Assembly: GCA_004835665.1 (NCBI GenBank)
Contig: RBKR01000015.1
Coordinates: forward strand, 806,001 to 870,000
Direction: 5' to 3'
DNA length: 64,000 bases
DNA from: Phoma sp. XZ068
Lineage: Eukaryota; Ascomycota; Dothideomycetes; Pleosporales; Didymellaceae
In this document: in pieces, positions 42,258 through 54,250 of the stretch
Layout: each line of letters begins with the position of its first letter
Numbering within the stretch: position 1 is the stretch's first letter
Program-made: the position numbers and the translations under genes
Notes under the pieces: model-generated
The model's input: the letters and a program-made list of their open reading frames with translations, nothing else
Databases searched by the model: none
Told to the model about the DNA's origin: nothing

Positions 42258-44649
42258 TTATTTGATACCTCGCTTCTCCGTCTCGCTGTAGTAGATGACC
42301 ATACGCCAGAGCTTCTTGACAAGTGCCTCTGCCTCGTCGTCGAGTGCCTAGGAAATGATTAGCACCAAATACTGGTAAAGAAAATATGTCAAAAGGAGTA
42401 CTCACCACTTCGAGGTTCTCCACCAATGCCTGCGGACTGCCTTTGCCCTTCAGGTGCTCAACGATGGCGTCAACCAACATCTCTTCCTGCAGACCCATAA
42501 GCTCCAACACCTTGTTCGCTGCCCAATCCTTGATATCCTTGTCAATGTTCTTCTCAGGCAAATGCTCCCAAGAGATGGGCCACTTCCAGAGACCCTCCTT
42601 GTCATTAGGAATATCCCTAGCAAGCTGTCGCTGTGCGTCTTCAATCTCCTCTTGCGTAAGGTTGGCGCGGACAGCAGCATCGAAGTTGATGGGGATGAGT
42701 GCGCGCTTGCGACCGCCAGTCTGATCCGTGACTTCTTCGTCTTCGAGAAGATTTTCGACATCGGCGGCGGTACGGCGAGGAGCTGCGGCGGTTTCGAGCT
42801 TCTTGGCTGCGGCACCGAGGGAAATCTTGAAGTGTTGAGGCTCGCGGTGCTCACGGGTCCGTTCGATTTCGTCGGCTTGCTGATCGAGGAAGGCATCGGC
42901 TTGACCACGAGCTTGGTCCCGTTGTTTCTGCTGCGAGGCCACTTCGCGCTGCTCCTGGGCGCGGTCCACGGCATCTTCCTTTGCCTCTCGCTCGCGTACC
43001 TTCTCGCGCTCACGCATGTATTCGCCACGGTCGCGGTAGTAGAGATGGCGCCGTGTGGATGCCTCCTGATCATCGTCGAAGTCCTTCAGCTGTTTCGCCT
43101 GGGCGTCTCGAGCCGCTTGCTGTTCAGCTTCCTGGTTCTTCATGCGATCACTTGTACGCTCCAAGGAAGAAACGCTCCTGCTCTCGTGCTTGAGCCACTT
43201 GGAAAGCTGCCTTTGATAGTCGTTCTCATTTTCCTCATCCCGCTTCTTCTTGCGTCGGCGCTCGATCTCAGAGTCGCTGGCCGAGTCATCATCATCTTCG
43301 CGGCTGAAGTAAGTTCCGCCATTGAGGGATCCGCCGTTCGTAAAGTTGACGCCGCCTTGGTAATCCTTGGGGAACTGTGAGCCTCTAGGTCCGCTCGGGG
43401 CGCCATGAACGCCTCGATCTGCCTTTGGCCCAACTGGAACACCATTGGCACCGCCAGGACCTGTAGGTGCAGAGGGGGGTGGCGAGCGTCTACCGCTGCG
43501 GCGGCGCTCTGCCTCCTCCAGTTCCTCTTCCCTTCGGAGTCGCTCGCGGTCGCGCTGGTTCGAACGGTCGCGGAAGGCTGCGATTTCTGCGGCAACAATT
43601 TCGCGCATCTCTGCGGGAATGTCTGCAAGCTCATCTTCCGCGTTGGTCAGGTTGACAAAAGCGACCTCAACCCCGTCTCCATCTTGCGCCGGCATGTCCT
43701 GCATCATAACGTCACCGCCGTAGTCCATCTGTGGCATGTTCGGCGGGTTGAACAAGCTTGCGAGCACACCAGACAGTGCTTCTTTTGCGCTATCAGTGCG
43801 AAACTGGACGGTAGCCTCGTCTTCGTTACGAGTCTTGCTCCACTCCTCGGCGTATTTGATTGACGCATCATCGACCATGACATGCAGCTGACTCGTCTCC
43901 ACCTCCTCATCATCCTCCTTCTTTTCTTGGACAGGCTTCTGTCGCTTTGTAGGGACCTTGACGTCCTTGAAGATCTCTGCAGCTGTTTCCAGACTCTGTG
44001 CATCTGCGAACTCGGCGAAACCGAACGTCTGAGGCTTGTTGTTGGCGTCCGTAGCCCGTGTCCAGCGCACCAACTTTCCTGCAGTCTCCAGAATGCGCTC
44101 CATGCCGTCGTCTCCCCCCACGCCATCTGGGATGTTACCAACGAAAATGGTACGGGCGATTTCTTCGCGAGTAGGTGGTATGACTTGTTGGGGGCCGTCT
44201 CTGCGATCGCCGTCGCGGTCCATACCGAGGCCTCGACGAGCAGGCATGGCTGCGCTCTCCTTGCGACCCCCCACAGGGCTGTCGGCAGCTCCACCGCGTC
44301 CTGACTGTGTTCCTAGGCGAATGACGGGGGCGTTGAAGTTGAAATTGGGCATGTTCGCCGGTGGCTGCCAGTTCGAAGGGAGCGGTCGCGGGCCGCCTAG
44401 AGCTGGAGGGCCTTGTGTCTGCGCAACTCCTGGAGGAGCAACGCCGGGGGGAGCAGCGCCTGGTGGTCCTCCTAAGCTATATCAGTATATGCATTGAGAC
44501 TCTACAAGCTTAACATACCCATTCCAGGTGGCGCCATGCCGGGTGGTGAGCCTGCATAACGGGGAGGGCCGCTGAACCCCGGTGCACCTGTACGTGTTAG
44601 CTATACTCGAGTCGCACGGCGCCGTGAACTTACCTGGGTAATTGTACAT
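42258..44649 (-). CDS. RBM25-like splicing factor (RRM plus PWI domain, U1 snRNP-associated)
   Basis: Four exons (transcript order 44649-44634, 44587-44519, 44471-42406, 42347-42258) give 746 residues. The N-terminal ~95 residues are Pro/Gly-rich (PPGVAPPGVA-type repeats). An RRM spans about 136-205, with RNP2-like TIFVGNIP and RNP1-like FGFAEF. A long acidic and Arg/Glu-rich helical region follows, containing ASDSEIERRRKKKRDEE and a poly-charged coiled-coil stretch around 430-560. The C-terminus (about 650-746) is a PWI domain: KWPISWEHLPEKN, WAANKVLELMGLQEEMLVDAIVEHL and the final KKLWRMVIYYSETE. This domain order is that of RBM25 (Usp107/Snu71-related), a U1 snRNP-linked regulator of 5' splice-site choice. 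Exon 1 encodes only five residues and one base, yet the reading is clean. It shares a 279-bp divergent promoter with the mitoribosomal gene. Confidence 0.93.
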
Positions 44650-44928
44650 GGTGTCAGTCGCTTTGAATCGGTTCAGCGATCAAAGAAATGCAGAAATGCA
44701 AACGACAAAGTCACGTCGTCGCGTGGTGTAGCAACAGGGTCGAGCCTAAGCCGTCATGTCTTTTCGAGAATCAGCACGGGCCATGACGCTAGGAAATGTC
44801 GAAGTGAACATCTGCAATCAACCAACTCACCACCGACGCCCCAACAGCGCCCAATTGCGGTATTCAAACCTCGCCAGCGTTTCCAAGGCTTCATACGAGA
44901 TAGTGAGAGGACAGACAAGCTCTTCACA

Positions 44929-45660
44929 ATGGGCTCCCGCGCGTTCAGCGAGCTCCTGCTCCGCCCAAGCACCTTCACCCGCATCACACCCGCAGCGCGC
45001 TTCACACCAGCCCAGCGCTACATCGCCAGCTCGGCTCCAAAGGCAGCTGCAAATTCCGCACGCCAGGAGACTCCCGAAACAGCAACCACACCTGAAGTTG
45101 CTGCGGCATCACCGACGCGCACATCGCGCGACGCAGCCTCCCAAGCCATCGACGACCTCTTCTCCAGTGCCCCGTCAGACTCCACCGCCACACCCAGCGA
45201 ATCCGCACCCCAAAACCGCCTCAACCATGTCTTCGGCGCCGAATTCAGCAAGCCCTCTGCCCGCGGCCGCTTCGCCCGCGCTCCCGGCCTGAAATTCGAC
45301 GACATGATCCTGCCCGAGTCTATCACAAACCCGTCGGCGGCCAACAAGCCCACGCCCCCTTCTACCCTCGTTGCGCAGCAGACCGCCACATTCGAGAACT
45401 ACCCGCGCCTGAACCCCACATATGGGCGCTCTGTTCAGCTGGATGCTAGCAGAGGCAGGGACATTGTCAGAGGCATTGGCATGCTGGGGAGTCTGCTGGC
45501 GAGGAACAGGGTCAAGCACGATGTCAACAAGCAGAAGTTCCACGAGCGAAACGGACTGAAGCGGAAGAGGCTGAACAGCGAGCGGTGGCGATATAATTTC
45601 AAGCAGGGGTTCCAGGCTGTGACGGGGAGGGTCATGCAGCTGACCAAGAAGGGGTGGTAG
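44929..45660 (+). CDS. MRP21: Mitochondrial ribosomal small-subunit protein bS21m (Mrp21)
   Basis: A single exon of 243 residues. The N-terminus is a mitochondrial presequence: Arg/Ser/Thr/Ala-rich, with almost no acidic residues over the first 40. A Ser/Pro/Ala-rich, poorly conserved middle follows. The C-terminal ~60 residues are the S21 domain: GRGIGMLGSLLARNRVKHD, then a basic KFHERNGLKRKRLNSERWRYNF stretch ending in QLTKKGW, typical for the fungal mitoribosomal S21 proteins, which are far longer than bacterial S21. It belongs to the mitochondrial small subunit. Confidence 0.9.
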   Translation: MGSRAFSELLLRPSTFTRITPAARFTPAQRYIASSAPKAAANSARQETPETATTPEVAAASPTRTSRDAASQAIDDLFSSAPSDSTATPSESAPQNRLNHVFGAEFSKPSARGRFARAPGLKFDDMILPESITNPSAANKPTPPSTLVAQQTATFENYPRLNPTYGRSVQLDASRGRDIVRGIGMLGSLLARNRVKHDVNKQKFHERNGLKRKRLNSERWRYNFKQGFQAVTGRVMQLTKKGW

Positions 45661-45890
45661 ATGGCAAGATAAAGTGTGGAAATGTAAGATTGGTTGTTGC
45701 ATTTACTGGTTGGTACATCTGTAACTTATGGGCACACCCGGAGTCTGAAGACGGGACCGTAGCATCACTCTGTACAAACAATTTGAGACTTTGAACAATG
45801 AATTACACTCGCATTTATCACTCATAAATTGCGTGTGTGCATGTAATATATACAACTAACTACGCAACACGCAAAACCAACGCAACCACT

Positions 45891-46935
45891 CTAATCCTTC
45901 TTTCCAAGACTACTTCCCCCGTACCCATACCCTCCCAATCCATAACCACCCCCATTCCTATTCCCTCCATTCGGCATCGGCAACCCATACCCACTTCCTC
46001 CCCCACCCATCCCACCACCCATACCAAACCTACTCCCCCCATTCATCTTATCCCTCGCATACAGCTTCAGCCTCCGCGGGAGCTCCACGCCCCTAAAATA
46101 CGCCACGCAAATCGCCGCACTCGCACCCGCAGACAACAAACAATACAACAACGTACTCTTATAAATATGCCCTCCATACCCCGACCAGCCCGGCGGAAGC
46201 GTAGTGCTGGGGTACCACCGCACGCTGAAGCTGAGCGGGAGGGGGTCGCCAATCGTGATCTTGGTGTTGCGCGTGTGACTCGCAATACTGTACGCGGTAG
46301 CGGCGTCAATGGTGCCGGGGCTTTCCTTCCGGTCTGCCGCGTGCAGTAGCAGGTTCAGGTAATTGCCGACGTGCAGGTGGCTGAGCTGCAGGGTGCCCGC
46401 GAGGCCTACGACAAGGGGGGTGTACATTGTGCTTTGGGTGCCTAGGGCGCCTTCTTGTGTGGATTCATCGCTGACTCTGTATTGTTGCTCGAGGACGCTG
46501 GGGGGTAGGGGCTTGGAGGGTATGCGGCAGGTGAGGGGTGCGTCGTTGTGGATGTAGAATTCGAGAAGGTGGAAGAATTCGTCGGTTACGAAGTCGATGG
46601 TGCAGTTTACTTCGCGCTCGACGCCGAAGAAGAGTTCGAGGGGTCGGCCGGTCTCGTTGCAGGTTGGGAAGGGGATGTATTGCAGTTGGCCCGAGGCGTC
46701 AGTTATATGTTCGCCTGTTTCGCTGGGGATGTGTTAGCTGAGCCATTGGACATGCAGGAAGTGGAACTATATACATTGTGCGGTTCAGACACGAAACTGG
46801 AATTGGTTCGCCAGGGTTGTAGCCTCGTGCTTCTTGAAGTGTCTTCAAAGGCTCTTGACCGCTCACCGCGCTTGCGAGCGACGACCAGAAAGAACAAAGC
46901 ACCAGGAGAGGGAGCCAGCCGAGTTTCGACGCCAT
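45891..46935 (-). CDS. Unrecognised secretory-pathway membrane protein with Gly-rich cytoplasmic tail
   Basis: Two exons (46935-46775, then 46722-45891) give 330 residues. Residues 1-24 form a signal peptide (LLVLCSFWSSLASA core). The luminal part (about 25-225) contains paired cysteines in PVSCLNRT, PTCNETG, VNCTID and LTCRIP, and N-glycosylation sequons (NRT, NET, NCT). One transmembrane segment near residue 245-265 (STLLYCLLSAGASAAICVAYF) is followed by RRLK and a Gly/Asn/Tyr-rich tail ending in GKKD. I do not recognise the family; it has the look of a conserved fungal ER or Golgi membrane protein. The exon 1/2 join (donor GTATAT) reads continuously and is good. Confidence 0.8.
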
Positions 46936-47254
46936 TGTGGTGTATAAACCAAAGCGACTGGGGTTATATAGAATGATTCAAGTAAAAGCTCACCGCGACA
47001 CCAGCATTGCGTGGTTGGGTGCGTTAGGAGTCGTTCGATCGGTCAACTTGCACATGTTCAAGTCAACTTGGTGGTCAGTGCTCAGTTCTCCTCCGTCTTC
47101 AACTCCGCAACTCTCAAGCGTAATATGCAACAACAAATATGCATGTCAACAAGTAATCGCTAATTGAATCACATTAGACTATCGAATTTGCTAGACGCTT
47201 TTGTGCTCTAATCATGTACTCGTAATCACATCCATCATCGCTCTCAACCAGACT
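46936..47254. other. Short intergenic region
   Basis: Contains the promoter and leader of the membrane-protein gene and the 3' end of pgi1. No feature was seen. Confidence 0.5.
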
Positions 47255-49102
47255 CTACAGCTGGGACTTCTTCTTGAACGCGTTGATGAGACCGCTTGTG
47301 CTGGCATCGTGCGAGACGGACTCCTTGTCGTCTTCAAGCTCAGCCTGGATCTTCTTGGCCAGGCTCTTACCGAGCTCGACACCCCACTGGTCGAAGCTGT
47401 TGATGTTCCAGATGGCACCCTCGGTGAAGGTGAGGTGCTCGTAGTAGACGATCAGAGCACCAAGAGTGGCGGGGGTGATCTTGTCAGCCAAGATGGAGGT
47501 GGTGGGTCGGTTACCAAGGAATGTCTTGTGGGAGACGAGGTTGTCGGGGGCACCCTCAGCCTTGACCTGGTCGGGGGTCTTACCGACCATAAGTGCCTCA
47601 GCCTGGGCGAAGAAGTTGGAGGCAAGCATCCTGAATTGGTCAGTGTCTTTGATCGCTCGAGGAGGATTTTGAACTCACTTCTGGTGCGTGTTGTTCTGGA
47701 CGGGGTTGTGGCTCTTGGCGGCCATGATGAAGTCGGTGGGAATGAGCTTGGTGCCCTGGTGGAGCAGCTGGTAGAACGAGTGCTGGGCATTGGTCGCAGG
47801 CTCACCGAACAGGATGGGGCCAGTGGTGTACTTGACGTAGTCGCCGCTGCGGGTGATGGCCTTGCCGTTGGACTCCATGGACAACTGCTGGAGATAGGCA
47901 GGGAACCTGTGGAGGTACTGGTCGAAGCTGTGGAGTGTTAGATTGTTACCACAAGTTCAGTTTTTTACTTACGGAGACACAAGGTGAGTCTGAGCACCGA
48001 AGAAGTCAGAGTACCAGACACTCAGCAGACCACCGAGAACGGGGATGTTCTTCTCCAGGGGGGTCTCCCTGAAGTGCTTGTCCATGGAGTGGGCACCCTC
48101 AAGGAACTTGTGGAAGTTGTCGTAGCCAATGTACAGAGCAACGCTTGTACCAATGGCGGACCAGACGCTGTAGCGACCACCAACCCAGTCGGAGAATCCG
48201 AACATGTTCTTCTTGTCAATGCCGAACTTGGTAACCTCCTCCTCGTTGGTGGAGAGGGCGACGAAGTGCTTCGCAATATCGGCCTCCTTTGCGCCCTCCA
48301 AGAACCATGACTTGGCAGTGTTGGCGTTTGTGACAGTCTCGGCTGTGGTGAAGGTCTTAGATGCGACAAGGAAGAGAGTAGTCTCGCGGTTTGAGTCCCT
48401 CAGCGCCTCAGCGATGTGAGTTCCGTCAATGTTGGAGACGAAGTGGGTCTTGAGGTTGCGGTCAGCATAGGGCTTAAGGGCCTCGGTGACCATGACAGGT
48501 CCACTGCACAATGTTAGTAGCTATACCTGAGCTCGAATCCTGGAAACCACTTACAGATCGGAACCACCAATACCAATGTTGATAATGGTGTCAATCTTCT
48601 TGCCGGTGTAACCCTTCCACTCGCCGCTGCGGACCTGCTCGGTGAACTCCTTGATGTGCTCAAGAACCTCGTTGACGCCCTCGACAACGCTCTGGCCATT
48701 GACCTCCATCTTTTGGTTGGAGGTGTTGCGGAGAGCTACATGGTAGACGGCACGGTCCTCGGTGAAGTTGATCTTCTTACCAGCGAACATGTCATCGCGG
48801 AGCTGCTCAATGCCAGCCTCCTTGGCGAGCTCGACAAGGAGCTTTACGGTCTCCTCGGTGATGAAGTTCTTCGAAAAGTCGAAGAGGATCTCGGAGTCCT
48901 CAGCATCATTCTTGAAGGTGTGGCTGAACTTCTGGAAGCGCTGCGAGATTGTCAGTAAGCCTCACTTATCGCATACTTCAATGCATACCTGGGGATCCTT
49001 CTGGAAGTACTCCTTCAGGACAATGTCCTTTCCGAGCTTCTGGTGGTGGTCCTGGAGGGACGACCAGGCGTTCAGGTCGGATGCTTGCGCGAAACCGGGC
49101 AT
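47255..49102 (-). CDS. PGI1: Glucose-6-phosphate isomerase
   Basis: Five exons (transcript order 49102-48989, 48940-48555, 48503-47973, 47927-47679, 47630-47255) give 551 residues, the usual length. The enzyme interconverts glucose-6-phosphate and fructose-6-phosphate in glycolysis. Both signatures are present: DWVGGRYSVWSAIG in exon 3, and the block around YYEHLTFTEGAIW followed by NSFDQWGVELGK in exon 5. Phosphate-binding IGIGGSDLGP spans the exon 2/3 join, and the catalytic Glu region in FGEPATNAQHSF lies in exon 4. All introns have standard GTAAGT/GTATGC/GTGAGT donors. Confidence 0.98.
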
Positions 49103-49739
49103 GTTGTGTTACGGAGCTGGCGGGGTCAGACAAAGCAATGCTTCGGGAGGGTTCAGTGACATACAATTGAAGTTTGGGGTATCGAAAAACAAACTGCGCA
49201 GTCAATTGAGCAGAGAGAGGTCAGAAGTGTTGAGTGAAGGTGAGAGAAGACGATCGATGGCGTGTTGAGGTAGCTGCATCTTGGAGCTGTGGAAGGCGCG
49301 GCCGAGAAGCCCCCACCAAGCCCCGCCGTAGTCGCGGATACGTCACAGCTTTGCAGGTGGTTAAATCGCGTGCACAGCAAACTTCTCCGGTTGGTTAGTA
49401 AGACGTGATACAAATGCTCACTAATTGCCAGGTACAGCTGCGCTACCGCTCTGTTTGGCTGACAGATCTGATGTCTAGACTTTCCAGAGTGGGATATCAT
49501 CTTGCATTGCCTATCTGGGCGTGTTCCAAACACAAAATGCTGCCCCCATACGCCGATGCCGTTGCAGAACCAAAAAGCCAAAAGCGCTGAGAGTTCCCAC
49601 CAATCACACACTCGTCTATGTATGCTCCAAAGCCCGATGACAGCAGTATCAAATGTTGCGATGCGACGGTCCGATCGCCGAAGCAGCCGGCTATTGGCCG
49701 AGCTGGGCGCAGTCATGGTTTTCTAGGCCAGGGGTGACC
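49103..49739. other. Promoter region of PGI1 and 3' region of the AGC kinase gene
   Basis: Tandem minus-strand genes flank it. A G/C-rich block at 49290-49340 and pyrimidine-rich stretches near the start codon are seen; no defined motif was recognised. An intron in the 5' leader is possible, but I cannot define it. Confidence 0.45.
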
Positions 49740-51880
49740 TTATTTCCTATCCGCAACACCCTCGAAAGATGGGTCCTTCACCGAGCCACCAGCATCGCCG
49801 AGACCAGCAACCGGCCGGTTGTACGACCAGCCAGCAAATTGCTCTTGCATAGTCTGCGACAGCATGGGTCCATCGACGTATGAATCTGTCGGTGCTTCTG
49901 AGGTAAACTCGCGGTCAAAGTTGGCAGTATCCTTGGCATCCACCTGATGTATTGTTAGCGCTGAATAAAATCTGGATCTGAACGTGTTCACATACCACAT
50001 TAGGCTTGAAGCTGGGTTCATACTTCCTCTCCAGCAATTTGCGCCAGTCGATGCTGTGGAAGAAGTAATGGGCCTTGATCTCAGCTGCGCCCTTGGCTCC
50101 GAGACGCTTCTCTGCGTTGCGGTCGAGCAGACGGGTCAGAAGGTCGCGTGCAGCAGGAGGAACAATCTCCGGTCCAGGGAAGTGCAGTGGCTCGGTGAGA
50201 ATCTTGCGGTACATGTCGTTGGTGTTCTCATCGTAGAAAGGTGGGAGACCTGTCAACATTTCGTAAAGGAGGACACCCAGCGTCCACCAATCTACCGACT
50301 TTGTGTAGCCACCACCGGTGAGGAGTTCGGGTGCGAGGTATTCAGGTGTTCCACAGAATGCTGGGAGATAGGTTAGTAGGTGCCACTGACTCCATATTCG
50401 AATGTACTCACTGTTTGTGCGGTCCTCATCCTTCATGTCTAGCTTGCACAGACCGAAATCGCATAGTGCGATGTGACCTGTGTAATCAAGTAGGATGTTC
50501 TCAGGCTTCAAGTCACGGTAAATAACGTTGAAACCGTGCAAGCACTCCAGAGCGCAGAGCAGCTCGGCAGCGTAGAATCGCGCACGGTTAATGTCGAATC
50601 TTTGCTCCTTTTGCAGGTGGTGGAAGAGCTCACCACCGTTGACAAAGGCCAGTACGAGGTAAAGCTTCTCTGGCGATTGGAAAGAGAACTTCAATGGTAC
50701 GATGAAGGGGTTGTTGATCTGAGCCAGCACTGATCGCTCGGCGAGAGTATGTGCGACTTCGGATCGGGAGATGATGTGGGCTTTGCGGATGGTCTTCAAG
50801 GCGTAGATTCGGTGTGTGTCCTTTTTCCTGTATGGTGTGAGCATAGCAAAACAAGTGTTGGAAGAGTCGTCACGTACTGCACCTGCATGACCTTTCCGAA
50901 GCTTCCCTTGCCAACCACCTTGAGTAGCTCAAAATCGTCAATGGTCAATCGATCTTGTCGGTTCTCGACAAAGTTCACGCCGACCTTCATGGAACCACTG
51001 CCGAACTGGACATTGATCCAATCAGCACCTGCCTGGCCAGCTGCTATTGTCTCGCCCTTCTTGTCCTTGCCATCTCGCTGCTCCTCGAATCGAGGGTTGA
51101 TCTTCAAGGTTCCAATAAAAATGTCCTCATTTCGGCCAGCGTTGGGAGGTGCAGTTGGATTGCGAATGTAAAGTGAGACGGTCAGATCAGTTACTCGGGA
51201 AACATCGAACTTGTACTGTGTGTTGCCGCCAGCCCACAATGGGTTCTCTGGTGTACCGGAAACGGCGTTGATGAAGACTTGCTGCTTATCGAAGTCGACC
51301 AGGGCATACGGCAGGTGCTTTGAGGAGTATCGGCCGTGGATGGTGGGTGCTGCGTTGATGCTACCAGCAGCAGACTGGGGGCGGCCGTGGCCGGTGTACG
51401 AGCCAACAACAGGGTTCCTCGACGACCCGGGGCGCATCGAGCCCGCTACGGAGAAGCCACCGCCGGTGGAGAGCGAGCCCTGGTGGTGTGAGCCGCCGCT
51501 GAAGGCCTGCTCGGCACCCGGCGGGAGAGAGAAGCCCTTGCCCTCATGGAGTGTGACGATCAAGATACCAGGGCGGAGGGGCGCTGCCGGCGGGGCTGCA
51601 CTCGCGTCTGAAGCAGCTGTGGGCAGTTAGCAGAGTCCCAGAGGGGGTGGCATGCAGCGACGCACCAATGCCGTTGGGGTCCCCGAAGGCGGCGTTGCTG
51701 TTGGCGGCGCTGGCCGTGGCCTTGGGCGTCTGCTGGTCGACAATGGTCGAGGTGGACGAGGAGCGACTGAAGGTGTTGGCGAGCGGCGCCAAATGCGTCT
51801 CCTTGAGCTCTGCGGGCGGTGTCAGAATGCATCACGGCGGACGATGGGGACTACGCACTCTTGGTGAGCTTCCAAGACAT
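49740..51880 (-). CDS. ypk1: AGC serine/threonine kinase of the Ypk1/Gad8 type (YpkA)
   Basis: Six exons (transcript order 51880-51859, 51809-51666, 51616-50878, 50827-50412, 50360-49996, 49943-49740) give 629 residues. The first exon, MSWKLTK, is the standard N-terminus of fungal YpkA proteins. A Ser/Gly-rich linker and C2-like region (about 60-270) precede the kinase domain: GKGSFGKV (about 290), catalytic Lys313 in YALKT, YRDLKPEN 405-412, DFG 425-427 and the activation-loop TFCGTPEY with PDK1-site Thr441. The C-terminal tail keeps a turn motif (EAPTDS) and the hydrophobic motif FAGWSY at 598-603, where TORC2 phosphorylates Ser602. In yeasts Ypk1/Gad8 controls sphingolipid synthesis, endocytosis and stress responses downstream of TORC2. 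All phases close. Exon 1 of only 22 nt is easy to miss. Confidence 0.95.
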
Positions 51881-52664
51881 GGTGGCAGCGGCTCAACGGG
51901 CGTTGGCTGTGCAGAGGGAGCAGCGGGTGTGGTGTGTGCGGCGGAGACGGGCAGCCAAGAGAGCGGGGAGGCAGGCAGAGGGCCAGCGGGTGTCGGTGAG
52001 GGTCGAGTGAGGCACGGCGAGGAGGGAGGGCTGGAGGGTATAGGGGCAGCGGAGCGCGGTGGCGATGGGCTGTCGAGATGCCCAAGGAGGCCCGTCGGTG
52101 TGCACTTCTGAGGGGGCACGGCCTGTTTGAGTCTCACGTTTGGTTATGCTACCTAGGTAATCTTGGGCGTGGATCGCGGTGGCTCGCGCCCGCACAGGCG
52201 CGCAATCTGCCTCCGTGGCTCCTCATTTCCAGCCCTTGAGCCCCACGACGAGTGCCTGCGGTGCTTGCAGTGCCTGCAGTTCCCCCAGCGCGTCCACCGC
52301 CCGCCCGCTGACACGCCCGCCCGCTGACGACGACGATGCTCCCCGCGCGCGAGCACACCTAACACTGCTCAGCGTGCGCTGCCTCGGCTGCACCTTCCGC
52401 CTGCTGCGACCGCCGCCTGCTGCACCCACATCCACATCCACACCCTCCACATCCACCGTCGCCATCGCCGCGGGCCGACACACCACGACCGAGTCCAACG
52501 CGCCATCTCGCGCAGCCCCATCGCCGCGAAGCCATCACCGCGCACTGCAGCCCAACCGTGTTGTGCACCCTGTTTGCACTGCACAGCCACCGTTGTGCTG
52601 CGCCGACTCACCTCCGGGCTCCTACCGCCTTCACTTCTGCCGCCAGCGCGCCTAGAGCGTGACC
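51881..52664. promoter_or_regulatory. Divergent promoter region between the YpkA-type kinase and ADA2
   Basis: 784 bp between the start codons, G+C-rich with long C-rich and G-rich runs and many overlapping frames on both strands. These frames are composition artefacts. The region must hold both promoters and leaders; no specific binding site was identified. Confidence 0.5.
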
Positions 52665-54250
52665 ATGGGCGTCATCAAGAAGAAGACGGGCACGCGGGGC
52701 ACCGAGGGCGGCATCAAGTATGTGTGCGACGTCTGCTCGTCTGACATCACCTCTACGGTATGCTACACTAACCTCAGTGCCAAGCCTTCCCATGTTGACA
52801 TGCACAGGTCCGCATCCGTTGCGCCAACGATGAGACCTGCCACGAGTACGACCTCTGCGTGCCGTGCTTCTCCGACGGCAAGTCCTCCCGCGACCACGAC
52901 CCTGCCACCCACCCCTTCAAGGTCGTAGAGCAACACTCCATACCCATATACACTGAAGACTGGGGTGCAGACGAGGAGCTGGCCCTGCTCGAAGGTGCCG
53001 AAACATACGGATTGGGATCATGGGCCGATATTGCAGACCACATTGGCGGCTTCCGAGAGCGAGACGAGGTCCGCGACCACTACATCGATACCTACGTAAA
53101 GAGCTCCAAATTCCCTCTCCCAGAGCATGCCAGCAAGGATGACACCGTGCTCAGTGAGCGCATACCCCGAGCCGAGTTCCAGGCGCGAAAGAAGAGGAGG
53201 ATAGAGGACAAGAAGGAAGAGGCCAAGAACGCGGCCCCCGCGACGCCGAAACAGAAGCCCACAGCCAGTGTACCCTCATGTCACGAGGTGCAAGGGTACA
53301 TGCCCGGTCGATTGGAGTTCGAAACAGAGTATTTCAATGAAGCTGAAGAGGCAGTGCAGCACATGTCGTTTGATCCTGGCGATGGCATCAACCCCAGAAC
53401 AGGCGAAATGGAGCCCGAGATGGAGCTGAAGATGACCATCATGGACATCTACAATTCGCGGCTGGACGCTCGTGTGGAAAGAAAGAAGATCATCTTCGAG
53501 CACAAACTCCTCGAGTACAGAAAGAACCAAGCCGCCGACAAAAAGCGCACAAAGGAAGAGAAGGATCTGCTCAACAAGGCGAAGCCTTTCGCGCGCATGA
53601 TGAAGCATGAAGACTTCGAGACCTTCTGCAAAGACCTCGAGTATGAGCACAACCTACGCCAGGCCATCTCACAACTTCAGGAGTGGAGGAACATGAACAT
53701 TACAAATCTGAAAGCTGGTGAGAAGTACGAGCAAGAGAAGCAAACACGGCAGTCTCGTGGACCCCCACTTGGCCAGTTCGACCGCCTGGCATCCAACAGA
53801 ATCGGCAAGCCAACACCCCCGTTCGAGCAGCCTTCTGCTGCAACAGCTTTAATTGGGCCAGAACTTCCGCTTCACATCAAGCAGAGAAGCGGTCTCACGA
53901 CACCACCTCCTGATAAAACAACAAACGGCACCAACGGCGTCCTAACACCGCAGCATTCCAAGACCAAGTTCCAGGTCAAACAGCTACCGGGAACAGTACC
54001 TTTGAAGTTCGGCAAGGAGTCTGCAGCTGATCTCCAGCTATTGACACCGGAAGAGCGCGAACTTTGTAGCATGCTGCGCATCATGCCGAAGCCGTACAAT
54101 GTGCTGAAGGAGAAAATGGTGCGGGCGGCTCTGAACAACAATGGTGCTCTTAATAAGAAGACCGCTAAAGAGCTCCTGGGCATCGATCCCAAAAAGTCAT
54201 CGCAACTGTTCGAGTATTTTGTGCATAGCGGATGGATTGCAAGGGCATAG
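52665..54250 (+). CDS. ada2: Transcriptional adapter ADA2 (SAGA/ADA histone acetyltransferase module)
   Basis: Two exons (52665-52757, 52808-54250) give 511 residues. Domains in order: ZZ zinc finger (about 17-65; CDVCSSDI split by the intron, then CANDETC, DLCVPCF, HDPATHPFKVVE); a SANT domain (about 75-125; WGADEELALLEGAETYGLGSW, DHYIDTY); a central conserved helical region with FETEYFNEAEE, RKKIIFEHKLLEYRKNQ and FCKDLEYEHNLRQAI; and a C-terminal SWIRM domain (about 430-511; LLTPEERELCSMLRIMPKPY, FVHSGWIARA). ADA2 links Gcn5 to the SAGA and ADA complexes and stimulates its histone acetyltransferase activity on nucleosomes. Confidence 0.97.

Noticed and set aside
42454..43380. 308-codon open frame on the plus strand
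   Set aside because: Antisense to the charged-residue region of the RBM25-like gene; Leu/Val-rich composition is the mirror of Glu/Lys/Arg codons.
47201..47941. 246-codon open frame on the plus strand
   Set aside because: Exact antisense of PGI1 exons 5 and 4; it exists because of the codon composition of the real gene and has no family features.
51647..52655. Several overlapping frames of 90-158 codons on both strands
   Set aside because: Located in G+C-rich promoter DNA between the kinase and ADA2 and over kinase exons 1-2; low-complexity Pro/Arg/Ala composition, no starts in good context.
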